A DNA stretch of 64,000 bases from the NCBI RefSeq assembly GCF_025506335.1, contig NZ_JANZYO010000001.1:280074-344073 (forward strand), in the 5' to 3' direction. The position numbers were made by a program, and so were the translations under genes. Shown piece by piece: positions 1-8,703 of this stretch (position 1 is the stretch's first letter; the number at the start of each line of letters is the position of its first letter). A model generated the notes under the pieces. It had not been told where the DNA came from. It did no database searches and saw only the letters and a list, made by a program, of their open reading frames with translations. The stretch is from Mumia quercus (GTDB lineage: Bacteria; Actinomycetota; Actinomycetes; Propionibacteriales; Nocardioidaceae).

Positions 1-1138
1 TGCCGGCCATCGACGCGGCTGCGAGGACGGTGAACCCGAACAGCCACGGCATCGCCGGGCGCAGGCGCGACAGCTTGCGCAGGTCACGCGTGTGGGCGGA
101 GTGGTCGACGATGCCGACGACCATGAAGAGCGCCGCTTTGAACAGGGCGTGGGCGACGACCATCGCGATCCCGGCAAGCGCGGCCGCGCGGGTGCCGAGG
201 CCCACGACGGCGACGAGGAAGCCGAGCTGGCTCACGGTGCCGTACGCGAGGAGGAGCTTGACGTCGTGCTGGCTGAGCGCGCGCAGACCTCCGATCACCA
301 TCGTCAGGACGCCGAGGATCAGCAGCGTCGGCCGCCACAGGGCGACGTCGGCGAACGCGGGCGCCAGCACCGCGACCAGGAAGACGCCGGCTTTGACCAT
401 CGCCGCCGCGTGGAGGTAGGCGCTGACGGGTGTCGGTGCTGCCATCGCGCCCGGGAGCCAGAAGTGGAACGGGACGAGCGCGGACTTGCTCAGGGCGCCG
501 ACCAGCACGAGGGCGATCGCCGTGGCCGTCGCCGCGCCCGTCGGGGAGAGCGCCATTATGTCGTCGATGCGGTAGGAGTCGGCGTCCTGTCCGAGCATGA
601 TGAAGCCGACCAGCATCGCCAGGCCACCGAACGTCGTGACCATCAGCGCGGTCATGGCCGCGCGACGGTTGGCCACGCGCTCGGGGTTGTGGCCGACGAG
701 GATGTACGAGAAGACCGTGGTCAGCTCCCAGAACACGTACAGGAGCAGGACGTCGCGCGAGAGGACGAGCCCGAGCATCGAGCCGGCGAAGGCCGTGAAC
801 GTGCCGGAGAAACGCCAGAGCGCGGGGTCGTACGACCGGAAGTACCAGGTGCAGTAGAAGAGGACGAGCGCGCCGACGCCGGTGACGAGGAGCGCGAGGG
901 TCCAGCTCAGGGTGTCGAGCCGCAGGCCGATCTCGAGCCCGATCGTCGGGACCCACTCGTACGTCTCGGTGAGCGTGGTCGCGTCGGGCCCGGTGACCTC
1001 CGGCCCTTTGAAGAGGAGCCACACGAAGCTCGCGCCCGGGACGAGCGCGAGGAGGAGGAAGGCGTACCGGTCGACGGCCCGGACGAGGGCAGGCGCGAGC
1101 GCTGCGGCGACCAGATGGGCGAGCAGGAGCAGGAGCAT
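1..1138 (-). CDS. mrpA: Mrp/Mnh-type Na+/H+ antiporter subunit A, 5' part (runs off the left edge)
   Basis: About 379 codons of a polytopic membrane protein of the proton-conducting NuoL/MrpA family. Subunit A of the multi-subunit Mrp complex exchanges Na+ or K+ for H+ across the cytoplasmic membrane. Visible family features include the conserved stretch with the sequence LYVFWELTTVFSYILVG, a lysine-containing helix reading LSKSALVPFHFWLPGAM, and the later HDVKLLLAYGTVSQLGF segment typical of this transporter superfamily. The ATG at 1136-1138 gives an N-terminus starting directly with a hydrophobic helix (MLLLLLLAHLVAAALAPALV). It begins 11 bases after the stop of the upstream small membrane gene, so the two may be co-transcribed. 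The C-terminal half, where MrpA differs from NuoL and MrpD, lies outside the window, so subunit D or a NuoL-like protein remains possible. Confidence 0.8.
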   Translation of the reverse strand, partial: MLLLLLAHLVAAALAPALVRAVDRYAFLLLALVPGASFVWLLFKGPEVTGPDATTLTETYEWVPTIGLEIGLRLDTLSWTLALLVTGVGALVLFYCTWYFRSYDPALWRFSGTFTAFAGSMLGLVLSRDVLLLYVFWELTTVFSYILVGHNPERVANRRAAMTALMVTTFGGLAMLVGFIMLGQDADSYRIDDIMALSPTGAATATAIALVLVGALSKSALVPFHFWLPGAMAAPTPVSAYLHAAAMVKAGVFLVAVLAPAFADVALWRPTLLILGVLTMVIGGLRALSQHDVKLLLAYGTVSQLGFLVAVVGLGTRAAALAGIAMVVAHALFKAALFMVVGIVDHSAHTRDLRKLSRLRPAMPWLFGFTVLAAASMAG

Positions 1139-1148
1139 CAGGTCGAGA

Positions 1149-1427
1149 TCAGCTCGCCGGACGCTTCTTCACGACACGGTTGTAGACCATGAGGGTGAGG
1201 ACGGCACCGATGATCGAGCCGATCCACCCTGCGGGGCCGAAGCCCTTGTCTCGGTCCCAGAAGGGGATGAGGCCGAGGACCACCCCGAAGACGACGGAGC
1301 CGACCACGCCGAGCAGCAGCGTCTGGGCGAGCGACATCGCGTCCTTGCCGGGGACGATGGCGCGGGCGATGAACCCTGCGACCAGGCCGATCACCAGGAA
1401 CCCGATGATGCTGACAATGAATCCCAT
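1149..1427 (-). CDS. GlsB/YeaQ/YmgE family small membrane protein
   Basis: 92-residue protein of the family once called transglycosylase-associated proteins, often linked to stress responses; its molecular role is not established. It is almost entirely hydrophobic with glycine-rich helices (MGFIVSIIGFLVIGLVAGFI, a middle segment LLLGVVGSVVFGVVLGLI, and GPAGWIGSIIGAVLTLMVYN) and a basic tail KKRPAS. The start at 1427 is preferred over an in-frame ATG at 1475 because AAGGAGG lies about nine bases upstream and the upstream extension is purely Arg-rich and non-hydrophobic. It precedes the antiporter gene by 11 bases. Confidence 0.8.
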   Translation of the reverse strand: MGFIVSIIGFLVIGLVAGFIARAIVPGKDAMSLAQTLLLGVVGSVVFGVVLGLIPFWDRDKGFGPAGWIGSIIGAVLTLMVYNRVVKKRPAS

Positions 1428-1572
1428 CTGACCCCGCCTCCTTCGCCTCAGGGGCATTCTAGAGGTTGGGACCACACGCCGAGCGGCCTGCCTCGGGCGC
1501 TGGTGCCGCTCACAGAGAGGTCACAGCATCTCCTCAGGCGGATCGGAGCCAGATCCCCCATGGTGGATCGTG

Positions 1573-2274
1573 ATGACCGAAAAGCGCGCTCCCGACCGGC
1601 TGCTCGTCGTCGACGACGACGCGAGCATCCTCGACCTGCTCGCCTCCAGCCTGCGTTTCGCCGGGTTCGAGGTCGTCACCGCGACCGACGGGCGTACGGC
1701 GCTGGAGCAGGCGACGACCGACCCGACGCTCGATCTCATCGTGCTCGACGTGATGATGCCGGGGATCGACGGGTTCGAGGTCGTGACCCGTCTGCGCCGC
1801 GAGCACCGCGACATCCCGGTGATCTTTCTCACCGCCCGCGACGCCCCCGCCGACCGCGTGAACGGCCTGACCGCAGGCGGTGACGACTACCTGGTGAAGC
1901 CGTTCAGCCTCGACGAGCTCGTCGCTCGCGTCCATGCGGTGCTCCGGCGGACGCGGCGGACCCGCGAGGACGGGACGGTCCTGCGCTTCGCCGACATCGA
2001 GATGGACACCGACAGCCACGAGGTCCGCAAGGACGGCGCGGTCGTCGACCTCTCGCCGACCGAGTTCAAGCTGTTGCGCTACTTCCTGCTCAACAGCGGT
2101 CGCGTGCTGAGCAAGCAGCAGATCCTCGACCACGTCTGGAACTACGACTTCGGCGGGGACGGCAACGTCGTCGAGACCTACGTGTCGTACCTGCGCCGCA
2201 AGGTCGACACCACCGAGCCGCGCCTGCTCCACACGGTGCGCGGCGTCGGGTACGTGCTGCGTCGGCCGCGATGA
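1573..2274 (+). CDS. OmpR/PhoB-family response regulator
   Basis: Two-component response regulator of about 233 residues with an N-terminal receiver domain (acidic pair in VVDDDAS near residue 15, phospho-acceptor D59 in LIVLDVMMPG, conserved K109 in YLVKPF) and a C-terminal winged-helix DNA-binding domain (LSPTEFKLLRYF, VWNYDF, VVETYVSYLRRKVD, TVRGVGYVLR). It is probably phosphorylated by the histidine kinase encoded directly downstream, whose ATG overlaps this stop codon as ATGA. A GTG one codon upstream (1570) is an alternative start. The pair resembles the TcrA/MprA-type regulators common in actinobacteria. The following glycosyltransferase genes are candidate targets by position only. 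Confidence 0.9.
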   Translation: MTEKRAPDRLLVVDDDASILDLLASSLRFAGFEVVTATDGRTALEQATTDPTLDLIVLDVMMPGIDGFEVVTRLRREHRDIPVIFLTARDAPADRVNGLTAGGDDYLVKPFSLDELVARVHAVLRRTRRTREDGTVLRFADIEMDTDSHEVRKDGAVVDLSPTEFKLLRYFLLNSGRVLSKQQILDHVWNYDFGGDGNVVETYVSYLRRKVDTTEPRLLHTVRGVGYVLRRPR

Positions 2275-3734
2275 CGCGCCGGCCCGCGCTCCTGCGCCGA
2301 TGGCGCGCCGTCCCGCTGCGGGTCCAGCTGGTGGCGCTCGCCGTCGCGATGGTGCTGCTCGCCCTGGTGCTGAGCGCGGTCGCGACCAACGTCGTCCTCG
2401 AGCGTTCGCTCGTGGACCGCGCCGACACCGAGCTCGTGAGCCAGGGTCGGGGGTTCGCCGACCGCCCGCCGCCGCGACGGATGATCGAGGACGACCGCGG
2501 CGCGCTGCCGTCGCGATTCTTCGTCCAGCGCTTCGCCTCCGACGGGACGCCTGTCGACCCGCAGGTCGACCCGCGTCTGGACAGCGAGGACTACCCCGAC
2601 CTCCCTGACCCGGCGACGGACGACGTCGCGTTCGGCGAGCCGTTCACCGTCGCGGCGGTCGACGGCAGGCCGCAGTGGCGGGTCGTGTTCTTCGACGGCT
2701 CAGGTGGGAGCGCCGTCGCGATCGCCGTCGACCTCAGCGACGTGACAGCCACCCTGGAACGCCTCCGGTGGATCGAGCTGGCGATCGCCGTGGCGGTCCT
2801 CGTCGCGGTGGCCGCCATCAGCTCCTGGCTCGTCGCTCGGAGCCTGCGCCCGCTCGTACGGGTGGAGCGCACCGCCGAGGCGATCGCGGGCGGCGACCTC
2901 ACCGCCCGCGTACCGGTGGAGTCCGATCCGCGTACGGAGGTCGGAGCGCTGGCGTCGTCGCTCAACACGATGCTCGGGCACATCGAGCGGGCGGTGGAGG
3001 ACCGCGAGCACGAAGCCGTACGCGCGGCCGAGGAGGCGCGCAAGGCGGAGGAGTCGGAGCGCCGGATGCGACGCTTCGTCGCCGACGCGAGCCACGAGCT
3101 GCGGACCCCGCTGACGTCGATCCGGGGGTTCGCGGAGCTCTACGCCCAGGGGGCGGCGACCGACGAGCAGACCACCGACCGCTTCATGGCACGCATCCGG
3201 CAGGAGGCCGACCGCATGGGCGTGCTCGTCGAGGACCTGCTCCTGCTCGCCCGGCTCGATCAGGAGCGGCCGCTGCGCCGCGACCCCGTCGACCTGCGGG
3301 CCCTGGCACGGGACGCGGTCGAGGACGCGCGCGCGGTGCAGCCGGAGCGGAGCGTCGTCGCGCCGTCGGCCGGGCCCCCGGTCGTCGTCGAGGGCGACGA
3401 GGCACGGCTGCGGCAGGTGCTGGGCAACCTCGTCGGCAACGCGCTGGTCCACACGCCGACCGACGCCGAGGTGCGGGTCGACGTCCAGCCCGAGGGCGAC
3501 CAGGCGGTGCTGACCGTCGCCGACGACGGTCCGGGGCTCGACGAGGAGTCCGCGGCGCATGCGTTCGAGCGCTTCTACCGCGCGGACGGGGCCCGCAGCC
3601 GGGAGGCCGGGGGCTCGGGACTCGGGCTCGCGATCGTGTCGGCCCTCGTGGCCGGGCACGGCGGCCGGGTCGCGCTCGACACCGCCCCGGGGCACGGGGC
3701 AACCTTCACCGTCCGCCTCCCGCTCGCGCGCTGA
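2271..3734 (+). CDS. Membrane sensor histidine kinase
   Basis: 487-residue kinase partnering the response regulator it overlaps by four bases. Order of parts: basic N-terminus, transmembrane helix at about 16-42, an extracytoplasmic sensor of about 125 residues, second helix at about 168-189, HAMP linker with an Arg/Glu-rich helix to about residue 265, HisKA dimerisation domain with phospho-acceptor H275 in SHELRTPLTSIRG, and a HATPase_c domain (LRQVLGNLVGNALVH N-box, DDGPGLDEE, GGSGLGLAIV). The sensor domain contains several acidic residues but no recognisable ligand motif, so the stimulus is unknown. Architecture and length are normal for MprB/TcrY-like kinases. Confidence 0.9.
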   Translation: MTRRPALLRRWRAVPLRVQLVALAVAMVLLALVLSAVATNVVLERSLVDRADTELVSQGRGFADRPPPRRMIEDDRGALPSRFFVQRFASDGTPVDPQVDPRLDSEDYPDLPDPATDDVAFGEPFTVAAVDGRPQWRVVFFDGSGGSAVAIAVDLSDVTATLERLRWIELAIAVAVLVAVAAISSWLVARSLRPLVRVERTAEAIAGGDLTARVPVESDPRTEVGALASSLNTMLGHIERAVEDREHEAVRAAEEARKAEESERRMRRFVADASHELRTPLTSIRGFAELYAQGAATDEQTTDRFMARIRQEADRMGVLVEDLLLLARLDQERPLRRDPVDLRALARDAVEDARAVQPERSVVAPSAGPPVVVEGDEARLRQVLGNLVGNALVHTPTDAEVRVDVQPEGDQAVLTVADDGPGLDEESAAHAFERFYRADGARSREAGGSGLGLAIVSALVAGHGGRVALDTAPGHGATFTVRLPLAR

Positions 3735-3874
3735 CCGCTCGCGCGTCGGTGCCTCCGTGGTCACCGCGCGCGACCACGTGACTACTGGCGCACCAACGCG
3801 GCGGGCGGGGGTTCACAGGAAGCTCCAAGGTGTGGCCCAGGGGCTTGTGAAGTCGCGGCGCGATCGTCGAAGAC

Positions 3875-5128
3875 ATGAACGAGACAGCTCCCGTGATCGA
3901 CGTCGTGGTCCCGGTGCTCGACGAAGCACACGTCCTCGAGCAGAGCATCCGGCGGCTGCGGACGTACCTCGACCTCGAGGTGCCGTACGCCACCCGGGTC
4001 GTGATCGCCGACAACGGCAGCACCGACGGCACGGCGGAGGTCGCTGAGCGTCTCGAGGCGACGCTGAGCGGCGTCACGCTCGTCCGCATCCCGGAGCGCG
4101 GCCGCGGTCGCGCCCTCACCGCCGTCTGGTCGCGCAGCGACGCGACCGTCGTCGCCTACATGGACGTCGATCTGTCGACCGACCTCGGCGCCCTGATGCC
4201 GCTGGTCGCGCCGCTGCTGTCCGGCCACTCCGACGTAGCGATCGGGACGCGGCTGCGCCGGGACTCCCGGGTCGTTCGCGGGGTGAAGCGCGAGATCCTC
4301 TCCCGCGGCTACAACACCCTGCTGCGGGTCGCTCTCGGGGCACGGTTCAGCGACGCGCAGTGCGGCTTCAAGGCCGCACGCACCGACGTCGCCCAGGCGC
4401 TGCTCCCGTACGTCGAGGACACCGGCTGGTTCTTCGACACCGAGCTGCTCGTCCTCGCCGAGCGTGCGGGCCTGCGGATCGCCGAGGTCCCCGTCGACTG
4501 GGTCGACGACCCCGACAGCCGGGTCGCGATCGCCTCCACGATCCGCGACGACCTCCGGGGCATCGCCCGGATGGCCCGCGGCCTGACGACGGGGGCGCTC
4601 GACCTCGAGCCCGTACGCCGCCTCTTCGCGCGCCCGCCGGTGAGCACGCCGCTGGGCATCCGGATGATCCGGTTCGGCATGGTCGGAGTGGTCAGCACGC
4701 TCGCGTACGCGGTGCTCTTCCTGCTGGCTCGCGAGGTGGCTCCCGCGCAGGCGGCGAACCTGTTCGCCCTCGTGACGACGGCGCTCGCGAACACCGCGAT
4801 GAACCGCCGCTTCACCTACCAGGTCACGGGGACCCGGCGCCGCGCGCGCCACCACGTCCAGGGCCTGGTCGCGTTCGGGTGCGGCTGGGCGTTGACGGCC
4901 TCGGCGCTCGCGCTGACCGCGGACCTCGGCCACACACCCCTGATGGAGGTCGGCGTCCTCACCCTCGCCAACGTGCTGGCGACCGTCCTGCGCTTCGTGC
5001 TGCTCGACCGCTGGGTCTTCCGCGGCGCCCACGAGGCATCCCCTGTCCACGACCTCGCTGCGCGGCCGTCCGCGCACCCGGTCACCTCCAGCCCCGCCGT
5101 CGCGGCGGACGAGAGGAGCATCGCGTGA
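3875..5128 (+). CDS. Fused family 2 glycosyltransferase / GtrA-like membrane protein
   Basis: 417-residue fusion. Residues 1-240 form a dolichol-phosphate-mannose-synthase-like GT2 domain (VVVPVLDEAHVLE, ADNGSTDGT, metal-binding DVD at 97-99, DAQCGFKAARTD) that would load a sugar onto a polyprenyl phosphate on the cytoplasmic face. Residues 264-385 form a GtrA-type four-helix membrane domain (RFGMVGVVSTLAYAVLFLL, ANTAMNRRFTYQV), proposed in other systems to help move the lipid-linked sugar across the membrane. The downstream GT39-like gene overlaps by four bases (GTGA) and could use the flipped sugar donor. Sugar and acceptor are unknown. The 140-base gap upstream shows no obvious hairpin. 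Confidence 0.85.
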   Translation: MNETAPVIDVVVPVLDEAHVLEQSIRRLRTYLDLEVPYATRVVIADNGSTDGTAEVAERLEATLSGVTLVRIPERGRGRALTAVWSRSDATVVAYMDVDLSTDLGALMPLVAPLLSGHSDVAIGTRLRRDSRVVRGVKREILSRGYNTLLRVALGARFSDAQCGFKAARTDVAQALLPYVEDTGWFFDTELLVLAERAGLRIAEVPVDWVDDPDSRVAIASTIRDDLRGIARMARGLTTGALDLEPVRRLFARPPVSTPLGIRMIRFGMVGVVSTLAYAVLFLLAREVAPAQAANLFALVTTALANTAMNRRFTYQVTGTRRRARHHVQGLVAFGCGWALTASALALTADLGHTPLMEVGVLTLANVLATVLRFVLLDRWVFRGAHEASPVHDLAARPSAHPVTSSPAVAADERSIA

Positions 5129-7035
5129 GCACCGTCGTCCACGACGTCCCGGCCGCCGAGGTGCGACGCGGCTGGTGGACGCGCGAACGCGTCCTGCTGG
5201 TCGCCCTGCTGGCGGCGACCGGGGTCGCCTACCTGTGGAACCTGTCGGTCAACGGCTACGCGAACGAGTACTACGCCATGGCCGTCCAGGCAGGGGCCCA
5301 GGACTGGAAGGCGTGGTTCTTCGGCGCGCTCGACGCCGCCAACGGCATCACCGTCGACAAGACCCCGGCCTCGCTGTGGCTGATGGGCCTCTCGGCGCGC
5401 GTCTTCGGGTTCAGCGCGTTCAGCATGCTGCTCCCGCAGGCGCTGCTGGGGGTCGCCAGCGTCGGTGTCCTGTACGCGGCGGTGCGCCGGTGGTTCTCCT
5501 CGTCGGCCGCGCTGATCGCCGGTGCCGTCCTGGCGACGACCCCGATCGCCGCGCTCATGTTCCGCTACAACAACCCCGACGCCCTCCTGGTCTTCCTCAT
5601 GGTCGCCGCCGCCTGGGCGGTGACCCGGGCGATCGACGCCAAGAAGGCGCTGCGGTGGCTGGTACTGGCAGGGCTGCTCATCGGCCTGGCGTTCCTCACC
5701 AAGATGCTGCAGGCGTTCCTGGTGCTGCCCGCGCTCGCGCTGGCGTACGGGATCGCGGGGTCGGCGCGGCTGCGGACGCGGCTGCTGCACCTCGTCGCCG
5801 CAGCGGGAGCCGTCGTCGTCGGCGCCGGCTGGTGGGTGCTCGTCGCCGAGCTGTGGCCGGCGGCGTCGCGCCCGTACATCGGGGGGTCGACGACGAACAG
5901 CATCCTCCAGCTGGCCCTCGGCTACAACGGTCTGGGTCGCCTCAACGGCGACGAGGTCGGATCAGTCGGCGGCGGCGGCCAGGGCGGCGGCATGTGGGGC
6001 ACCCCCGGGCTCGGTCGCCTCTTCAGCTCCGAGATGCAGACTCAGGCGAGCTGGCTGCTGCCGGCGGCGCTGGTCGCGCTCGTCGTCCTCGTGGCGTGGT
6101 CGTGGCTCGCGGCGCGCACCGACCGGACGCGCGCCTTCGCGATCGTCTGGGGCGGGTGGCTGCTGGTCACCGGGCTGACGTTCAGCCTGATGCAGGGCAT
6201 CATCCACAGCTACTACACGGTGGCCCTCGCGCCCGCGATCGCGGCGCTGGTCGGCGTGGGAGCGGTCGCGCTGTGGCGCCGCCGTACGGCGCTGGTGCCG
6301 CGCGCGGTCCTGGCGGGGACGGTCGTCCTCACCGGCCTCTGGCAGTGGCGGCTGCTGGCTGAGACCCCGACCTTCGTGCCCTGGCTGCGCTGGGTGGTCG
6401 TCCTGGCCGCGGTCGCTGCGGGGGTGCTGCTGCTCCTCGCGCCGGAGCTTCCGGACCTCGGCGACGGCGCTCGCGCGCTCGCGGTCGTCACCGCGACCCT
6501 GATCGGGGTCGCCGCCCTCGCCGCCCCCGCAGCGTCTGCCGCCGCGACGATCGGGTCCGCGCACACCGGGTCGATCGTGTCGGCCGGACCGACGACCGGC
6601 GGCGGCCCCGGCGGCCCCGGCGGCCCCGGCGGCGCGCCGGGGGCGCCGCCGGGCGGAGGCCAGGGCGGACCCGGTGGCGGTGCGAGCTTCCTCGGCGGAG
6701 GCGGCACCTCGGGGGTGAGCGACGAGCTCGTGGACCTGCTGCAGGCAAGCGACACCCGGTGGGCCGCGGCTGCGCAGACTGCCAACGGCGCGGCACCGCT
6801 CCAGCTCGCCTCCGGTGAGCCCGTGCTCGCGATCGGCGGGTTCAACGGCACCGACGACTTCCCGACGCTCGCCCAGTTCCAGGAGTGGGTGGCCGAGGGG
6901 CAGATCGGCTACTACGTGGCCGGCACCGGGCACGGCGGAGGCCGTAACTCCGCCATCGATGACTGGGTGAGCGAGAGCTTCACCCCCCAGACCGTGGGCG
7001 GGACCACCGTCTACGACCTCACCGGTCGGAGCTGA
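5125..7035 (+). CDS. GT39/ArnT-like polytopic membrane glycosyltransferase
   Basis: 636-residue protein with about 11-12 hydrophobic helices, of the PMT/ArnT class that transfers sugars from polyprenyl-phosphate donors outside the membrane. The first periplasmic loop carries NEYYAMAV (residues 47-54) in the place where family members have a catalytic acidic residue, followed by VDKTPASLWLMG. Residues about 490-530 are a Gly/Pro-rich linker (several GGPGGPGG units), and the last ~120 residues form a soluble extracytoplasmic domain (GEPVLAIGGFNGTDD, GYYVAGTGHGGGRNS). The GTG at 5125 is chosen because it overlaps the preceding stop and has GAGAGGAG upstream; an open frame extends further 5' but lies inside the previous gene. 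The preceding GT2-GtrA fusion probably supplies its donor. Confidence 0.85.
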   Translation: MSTVVHDVPAAEVRRGWWTRERVLLVALLAATGVAYLWNLSVNGYANEYYAMAVQAGAQDWKAWFFGALDAANGITVDKTPASLWLMGLSARVFGFSAFSMLLPQALLGVASVGVLYAAVRRWFSSSAALIAGAVLATTPIAALMFRYNNPDALLVFLMVAAAWAVTRAIDAKKALRWLVLAGLLIGLAFLTKMLQAFLVLPALALAYGIAGSARLRTRLLHLVAAAGAVVVGAGWWVLVAELWPAASRPYIGGSTTNSILQLALGYNGLGRLNGDEVGSVGGGGQGGGMWGTPGLGRLFSSEMQTQASWLLPAALVALVVLVAWSWLAARTDRTRAFAIVWGGWLLVTGLTFSLMQGIIHSYYTVALAPAIAALVGVGAVALWRRRTALVPRAVLAGTVVLTGLWQWRLLAETPTFVPWLRWVVVLAAVAAGVLLLLAPELPDLGDGARALAVVTATLIGVAALAAPAASAAATIGSAHTGSIVSAGPTTGGGPGGPGGPGGAPGAPPGGGQGGPGGGASFLGGGGTSGVSDELVDLLQASDTRWAAAAQTANGAAPLQLASGEPVLAIGGFNGTDDFPTLAQFQEWVAEGQIGYYVAGTGHGGGRNSAIDDWVSESFTPQTVGGTTVYDLTGRS

Positions 7036-7077
7036 CCGGCGAGGACCCCACCACCCTCACGAAAGAGAGAGACACAG

Positions 7078-7572
7078 ATGAACGACCAGACCCCCCGTAC
7101 GCCGGAGACCCCGGAGACCCCGGAGGCCCCGGGCACCGCGCCCGCGCGCGGTTGGCGCGGCCTGGAGAACAAGACCCGGATCGGTGCCATCGCCGCCGGT
7201 GTGGCGCTCTGCGGGTTCGGCTTCCTCGGCGGGATCGCGGTCGGCAGCGCTTCTGCTGACGACGGCGGTGTCGACGGCGGGCCCGGCAACGCGCCCGGGA
7301 TGGGACAGTTCCCGGGTGGGCAGGACGGCCAGGGCGACGGGAGCCAGGGCTACGGCCAGGACCGCCAGGACCAGGGCGACAAGCAGTTCCCCGGCCACCA
7401 GGACGGACAGCGCGGCCCGGGCGGCATGGGCATGCCCGACCGCCAGGACGGGCAGGGCCCGGACTGCGATGACCAGAACCGGCAGGGGCCGGACGGGAAC
7501 GCGCCGCAGGCTCCGTCAGACGGAGCCGACAGCGCGTCGTCGACGAACGGCCTGACGGCGTTGGTCGGCTGA
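7078..7572 (+). CDS. Gly/Gln/Asp-rich membrane-anchored protein of unknown function
   Basis: 164 residues. The N-terminus (1-35) is Pro/Thr-rich with repeated PETPE units, one hydrophobic helix spans about 38-62 (IGAIAAGVALCGFGFLGGIA), and the remaining hundred residues are a low-complexity Gly/Gln/Asp tail with repeated GGQDGQGDG- and DRQDGQGP-like units. It looks like a single-pass protein exposing a disordered tail. It follows the GT39 gene by 42 bases with AAAGAGAGAG upstream of its ATG, so it is likely in the same transcript and could be a glycosylation substrate; that is inference only. Its 3' end overlaps the convergent esterase gene by 57 bases. Confidence 0.65.
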   Translation: MNDQTPRTPETPETPEAPGTAPARGWRGLENKTRIGAIAAGVALCGFGFLGGIAVGSASADDGGVDGGPGNAPGMGQFPGGQDGQGDGSQGYGQDRQDQGDKQFPGHQDGQRGPGGMGMPDRQDGQGPDCDDQNRQGPDGNAPQAPSDGADSASSTNGLTALVG

Positions 7573-8574
7573 CGTCGTGCGGCGGACGAACCGCCCTACC
7601 TCACGAGTCGCCTCGCGCGCCTCGGGCACGAGGTCGACGGCGACCTGGAAGACGTGCACCTGCTTCTCCCAGATCTGCAGCTCGACCTCCACGTCCGACC
7701 GTGCGAGGCGACTCGCCATGAGCTCGGCGTCGGGAAGGACGAGCTCGTCGGAGCCGACCTGGATGAGCGTCGGCGGTAGCCCGCGGAGGTCGGCGTCGAC
7801 GAGCGACGACGCCGGCTGCAGAAGATCGGGGAGCAGCTCGCTCTCGACGAGGTCGACCAGCCGCAGGAACCCGCGCCACGCCGACCTCGGGAAGAGCGCG
7901 CACGACGGACGCCCGGGCTGGTCGAGCTTGCGCTCGGGGTCGAGATCGGTGAGCGGAGACATCGCGACCAGACCGGCTGGCGCCTCCAGACCGGCGCCGA
8001 GGATCGCGAGCGTCACGGCGAACGCGAGATAGCCGCCCGCAGAGTCGCCGGCGACGACGATCCGCTCGGGCGGGTAGCCCTGCTCGAGCAGCCAGCGGTA
8101 CCCCGCGAGGCCGTCTTCGACCGCGCTGCTCACGGGGTGCTCGGGCATCATGCGGTAGCCGACGTTGAGCACCGTGCAGCCGCTGGTCGCCGACAGCCGG
8201 GCGGCCAGCCCGCGGTGGGTGTTGAGCCCGCCGACGAGGAACGCGCCTCCGTGGAGGTACAGCATCGCGTGGGTGTCCGTGTGCGCTGCGGATCGGGCGC
8301 GGATCAGCTCCGCGTCGCAGTCGGGAAGGGTGACCGGCTCGACCGTCGCGTGCCGTGGTGCGGGGAGCAGTCCGGCGACGCTCTCGAGGAGTCCGGTCGG
8401 CCACGGGGCGCCCGGGGCGTACGACCAGACCGAGAGGGCCGGCTTCACGCTCACCCGGAGCGCGTTCGACAGCAGTGCCGCGCGCTTGCTGTGGCGGGGC
8501 TTGTCCACCACCCGCAGCTTGTCACCGGCGAGCGAGACGACCTGCGGGGCAGCGGCGCCCTTCGTCCGACCCAT
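7516..8574 (-). CDS. Alpha/beta hydrolase of the hormone-sensitive-lipase family
   Basis: 352-residue carboxylesterase-like enzyme. The oxyanion-hole motif HGGAF is at residues 108-112, the nucleophile is S178 in GDSAGG, a likely acid is in VGSDELVLPDAE, and the histidine is in KQVHVFQ near the C-terminus, so the triad looks complete. The last ~20 residues are Arg-rich (RRQAVRRRR) and are encoded in the 57 bases overlapping the convergent upstream gene. ATG at 8574 is preceded by GGGAAGGGCG. An inverted repeat lies 26-41 bases upstream. Substrate is unknown. Confidence 0.85.
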   Translation of the reverse strand: MGRTKGAAAPQVVSLAGDKLRVVDKPRHSKRAALLSNALRVSVKPALSVWSYAPGAPWPTGLLESVAGLLPAPRHATVEPVTLPDCDAELIRARSAAHTDTHAMLYLHGGAFLVGGLNTHRGLAARLSATSGCTVLNVGYRMMPEHPVSSAVEDGLAGYRWLLEQGYPPERIVVAGDSAGGYLAFAVTLAILGAGLEAPAGLVAMSPLTDLDPERKLDQPGRPSCALFPRSAWRGFLRLVDLVESELLPDLLQPASSLVDADLRGLPPTLIQVGSDELVLPDAELMASRLARSDVEVELQIWEKQVHVFQVAVDLVPEAREATREVGRFVRRTTSADQRRQAVRRRRAVGSV

Positions 8575-8599
8575 CGTTCGCCCTTCCCGAGAGAGCGGG

Positions 8600-8615
8600 A
8601 CACGACTCGTCGTGT
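8600..8615. promoter_or_regulatory. Operator-like inverted repeat
   Basis: ACACGAC-TC-GTCGTGT is a perfect 7-bp dyad with a 2-base centre, just upstream of the esterase ATG on the minus strand, in a position suited to a repressor site. No adjacent regulator gene suggests which protein would bind it. Confidence 0.35.
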
Positions 8616-8703
8616 GTCGCGCGTCACATCGTTGTTAACAGATGTTACCGGCCCGTCCGGTCATCAACCGGTCGAAGCCGTGGATCGGTGCCATCCTGGG
8701 GCC

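Noticed and set aside
92-1192. Long plus-strand open frames over the first kilobase, and a 312-codon minus-strand frame at 84-1022
   Set aside because: They are charged, Arg/Asp/Glu-rich frames opposite or out of phase with the hydrophobic MrpA-like sequence that is recognisable on the minus strand.
3782-5077. 431-codon minus-strand frame opposite the GT2-GtrA gene
   Set aside because: No domain or start signals; the plus strand carries clear GT2 and GtrA motifs and an operon overlap.
4360-5124. N-terminal extension of the GT39 gene
   Set aside because: It is an out-of-frame shadow of the GT2-GtrA gene; the GTG at 5125 has a ribosome site and a four-base overlap.
5962-6933. Collagen-like or PE_PGRS-like gene suggested by Gly/Pro-rich frames
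   Set aside because: The Gly/Pro-rich segment is the linker of the GT39 enzyme on the plus strand; the minus-strand frames are shadows.
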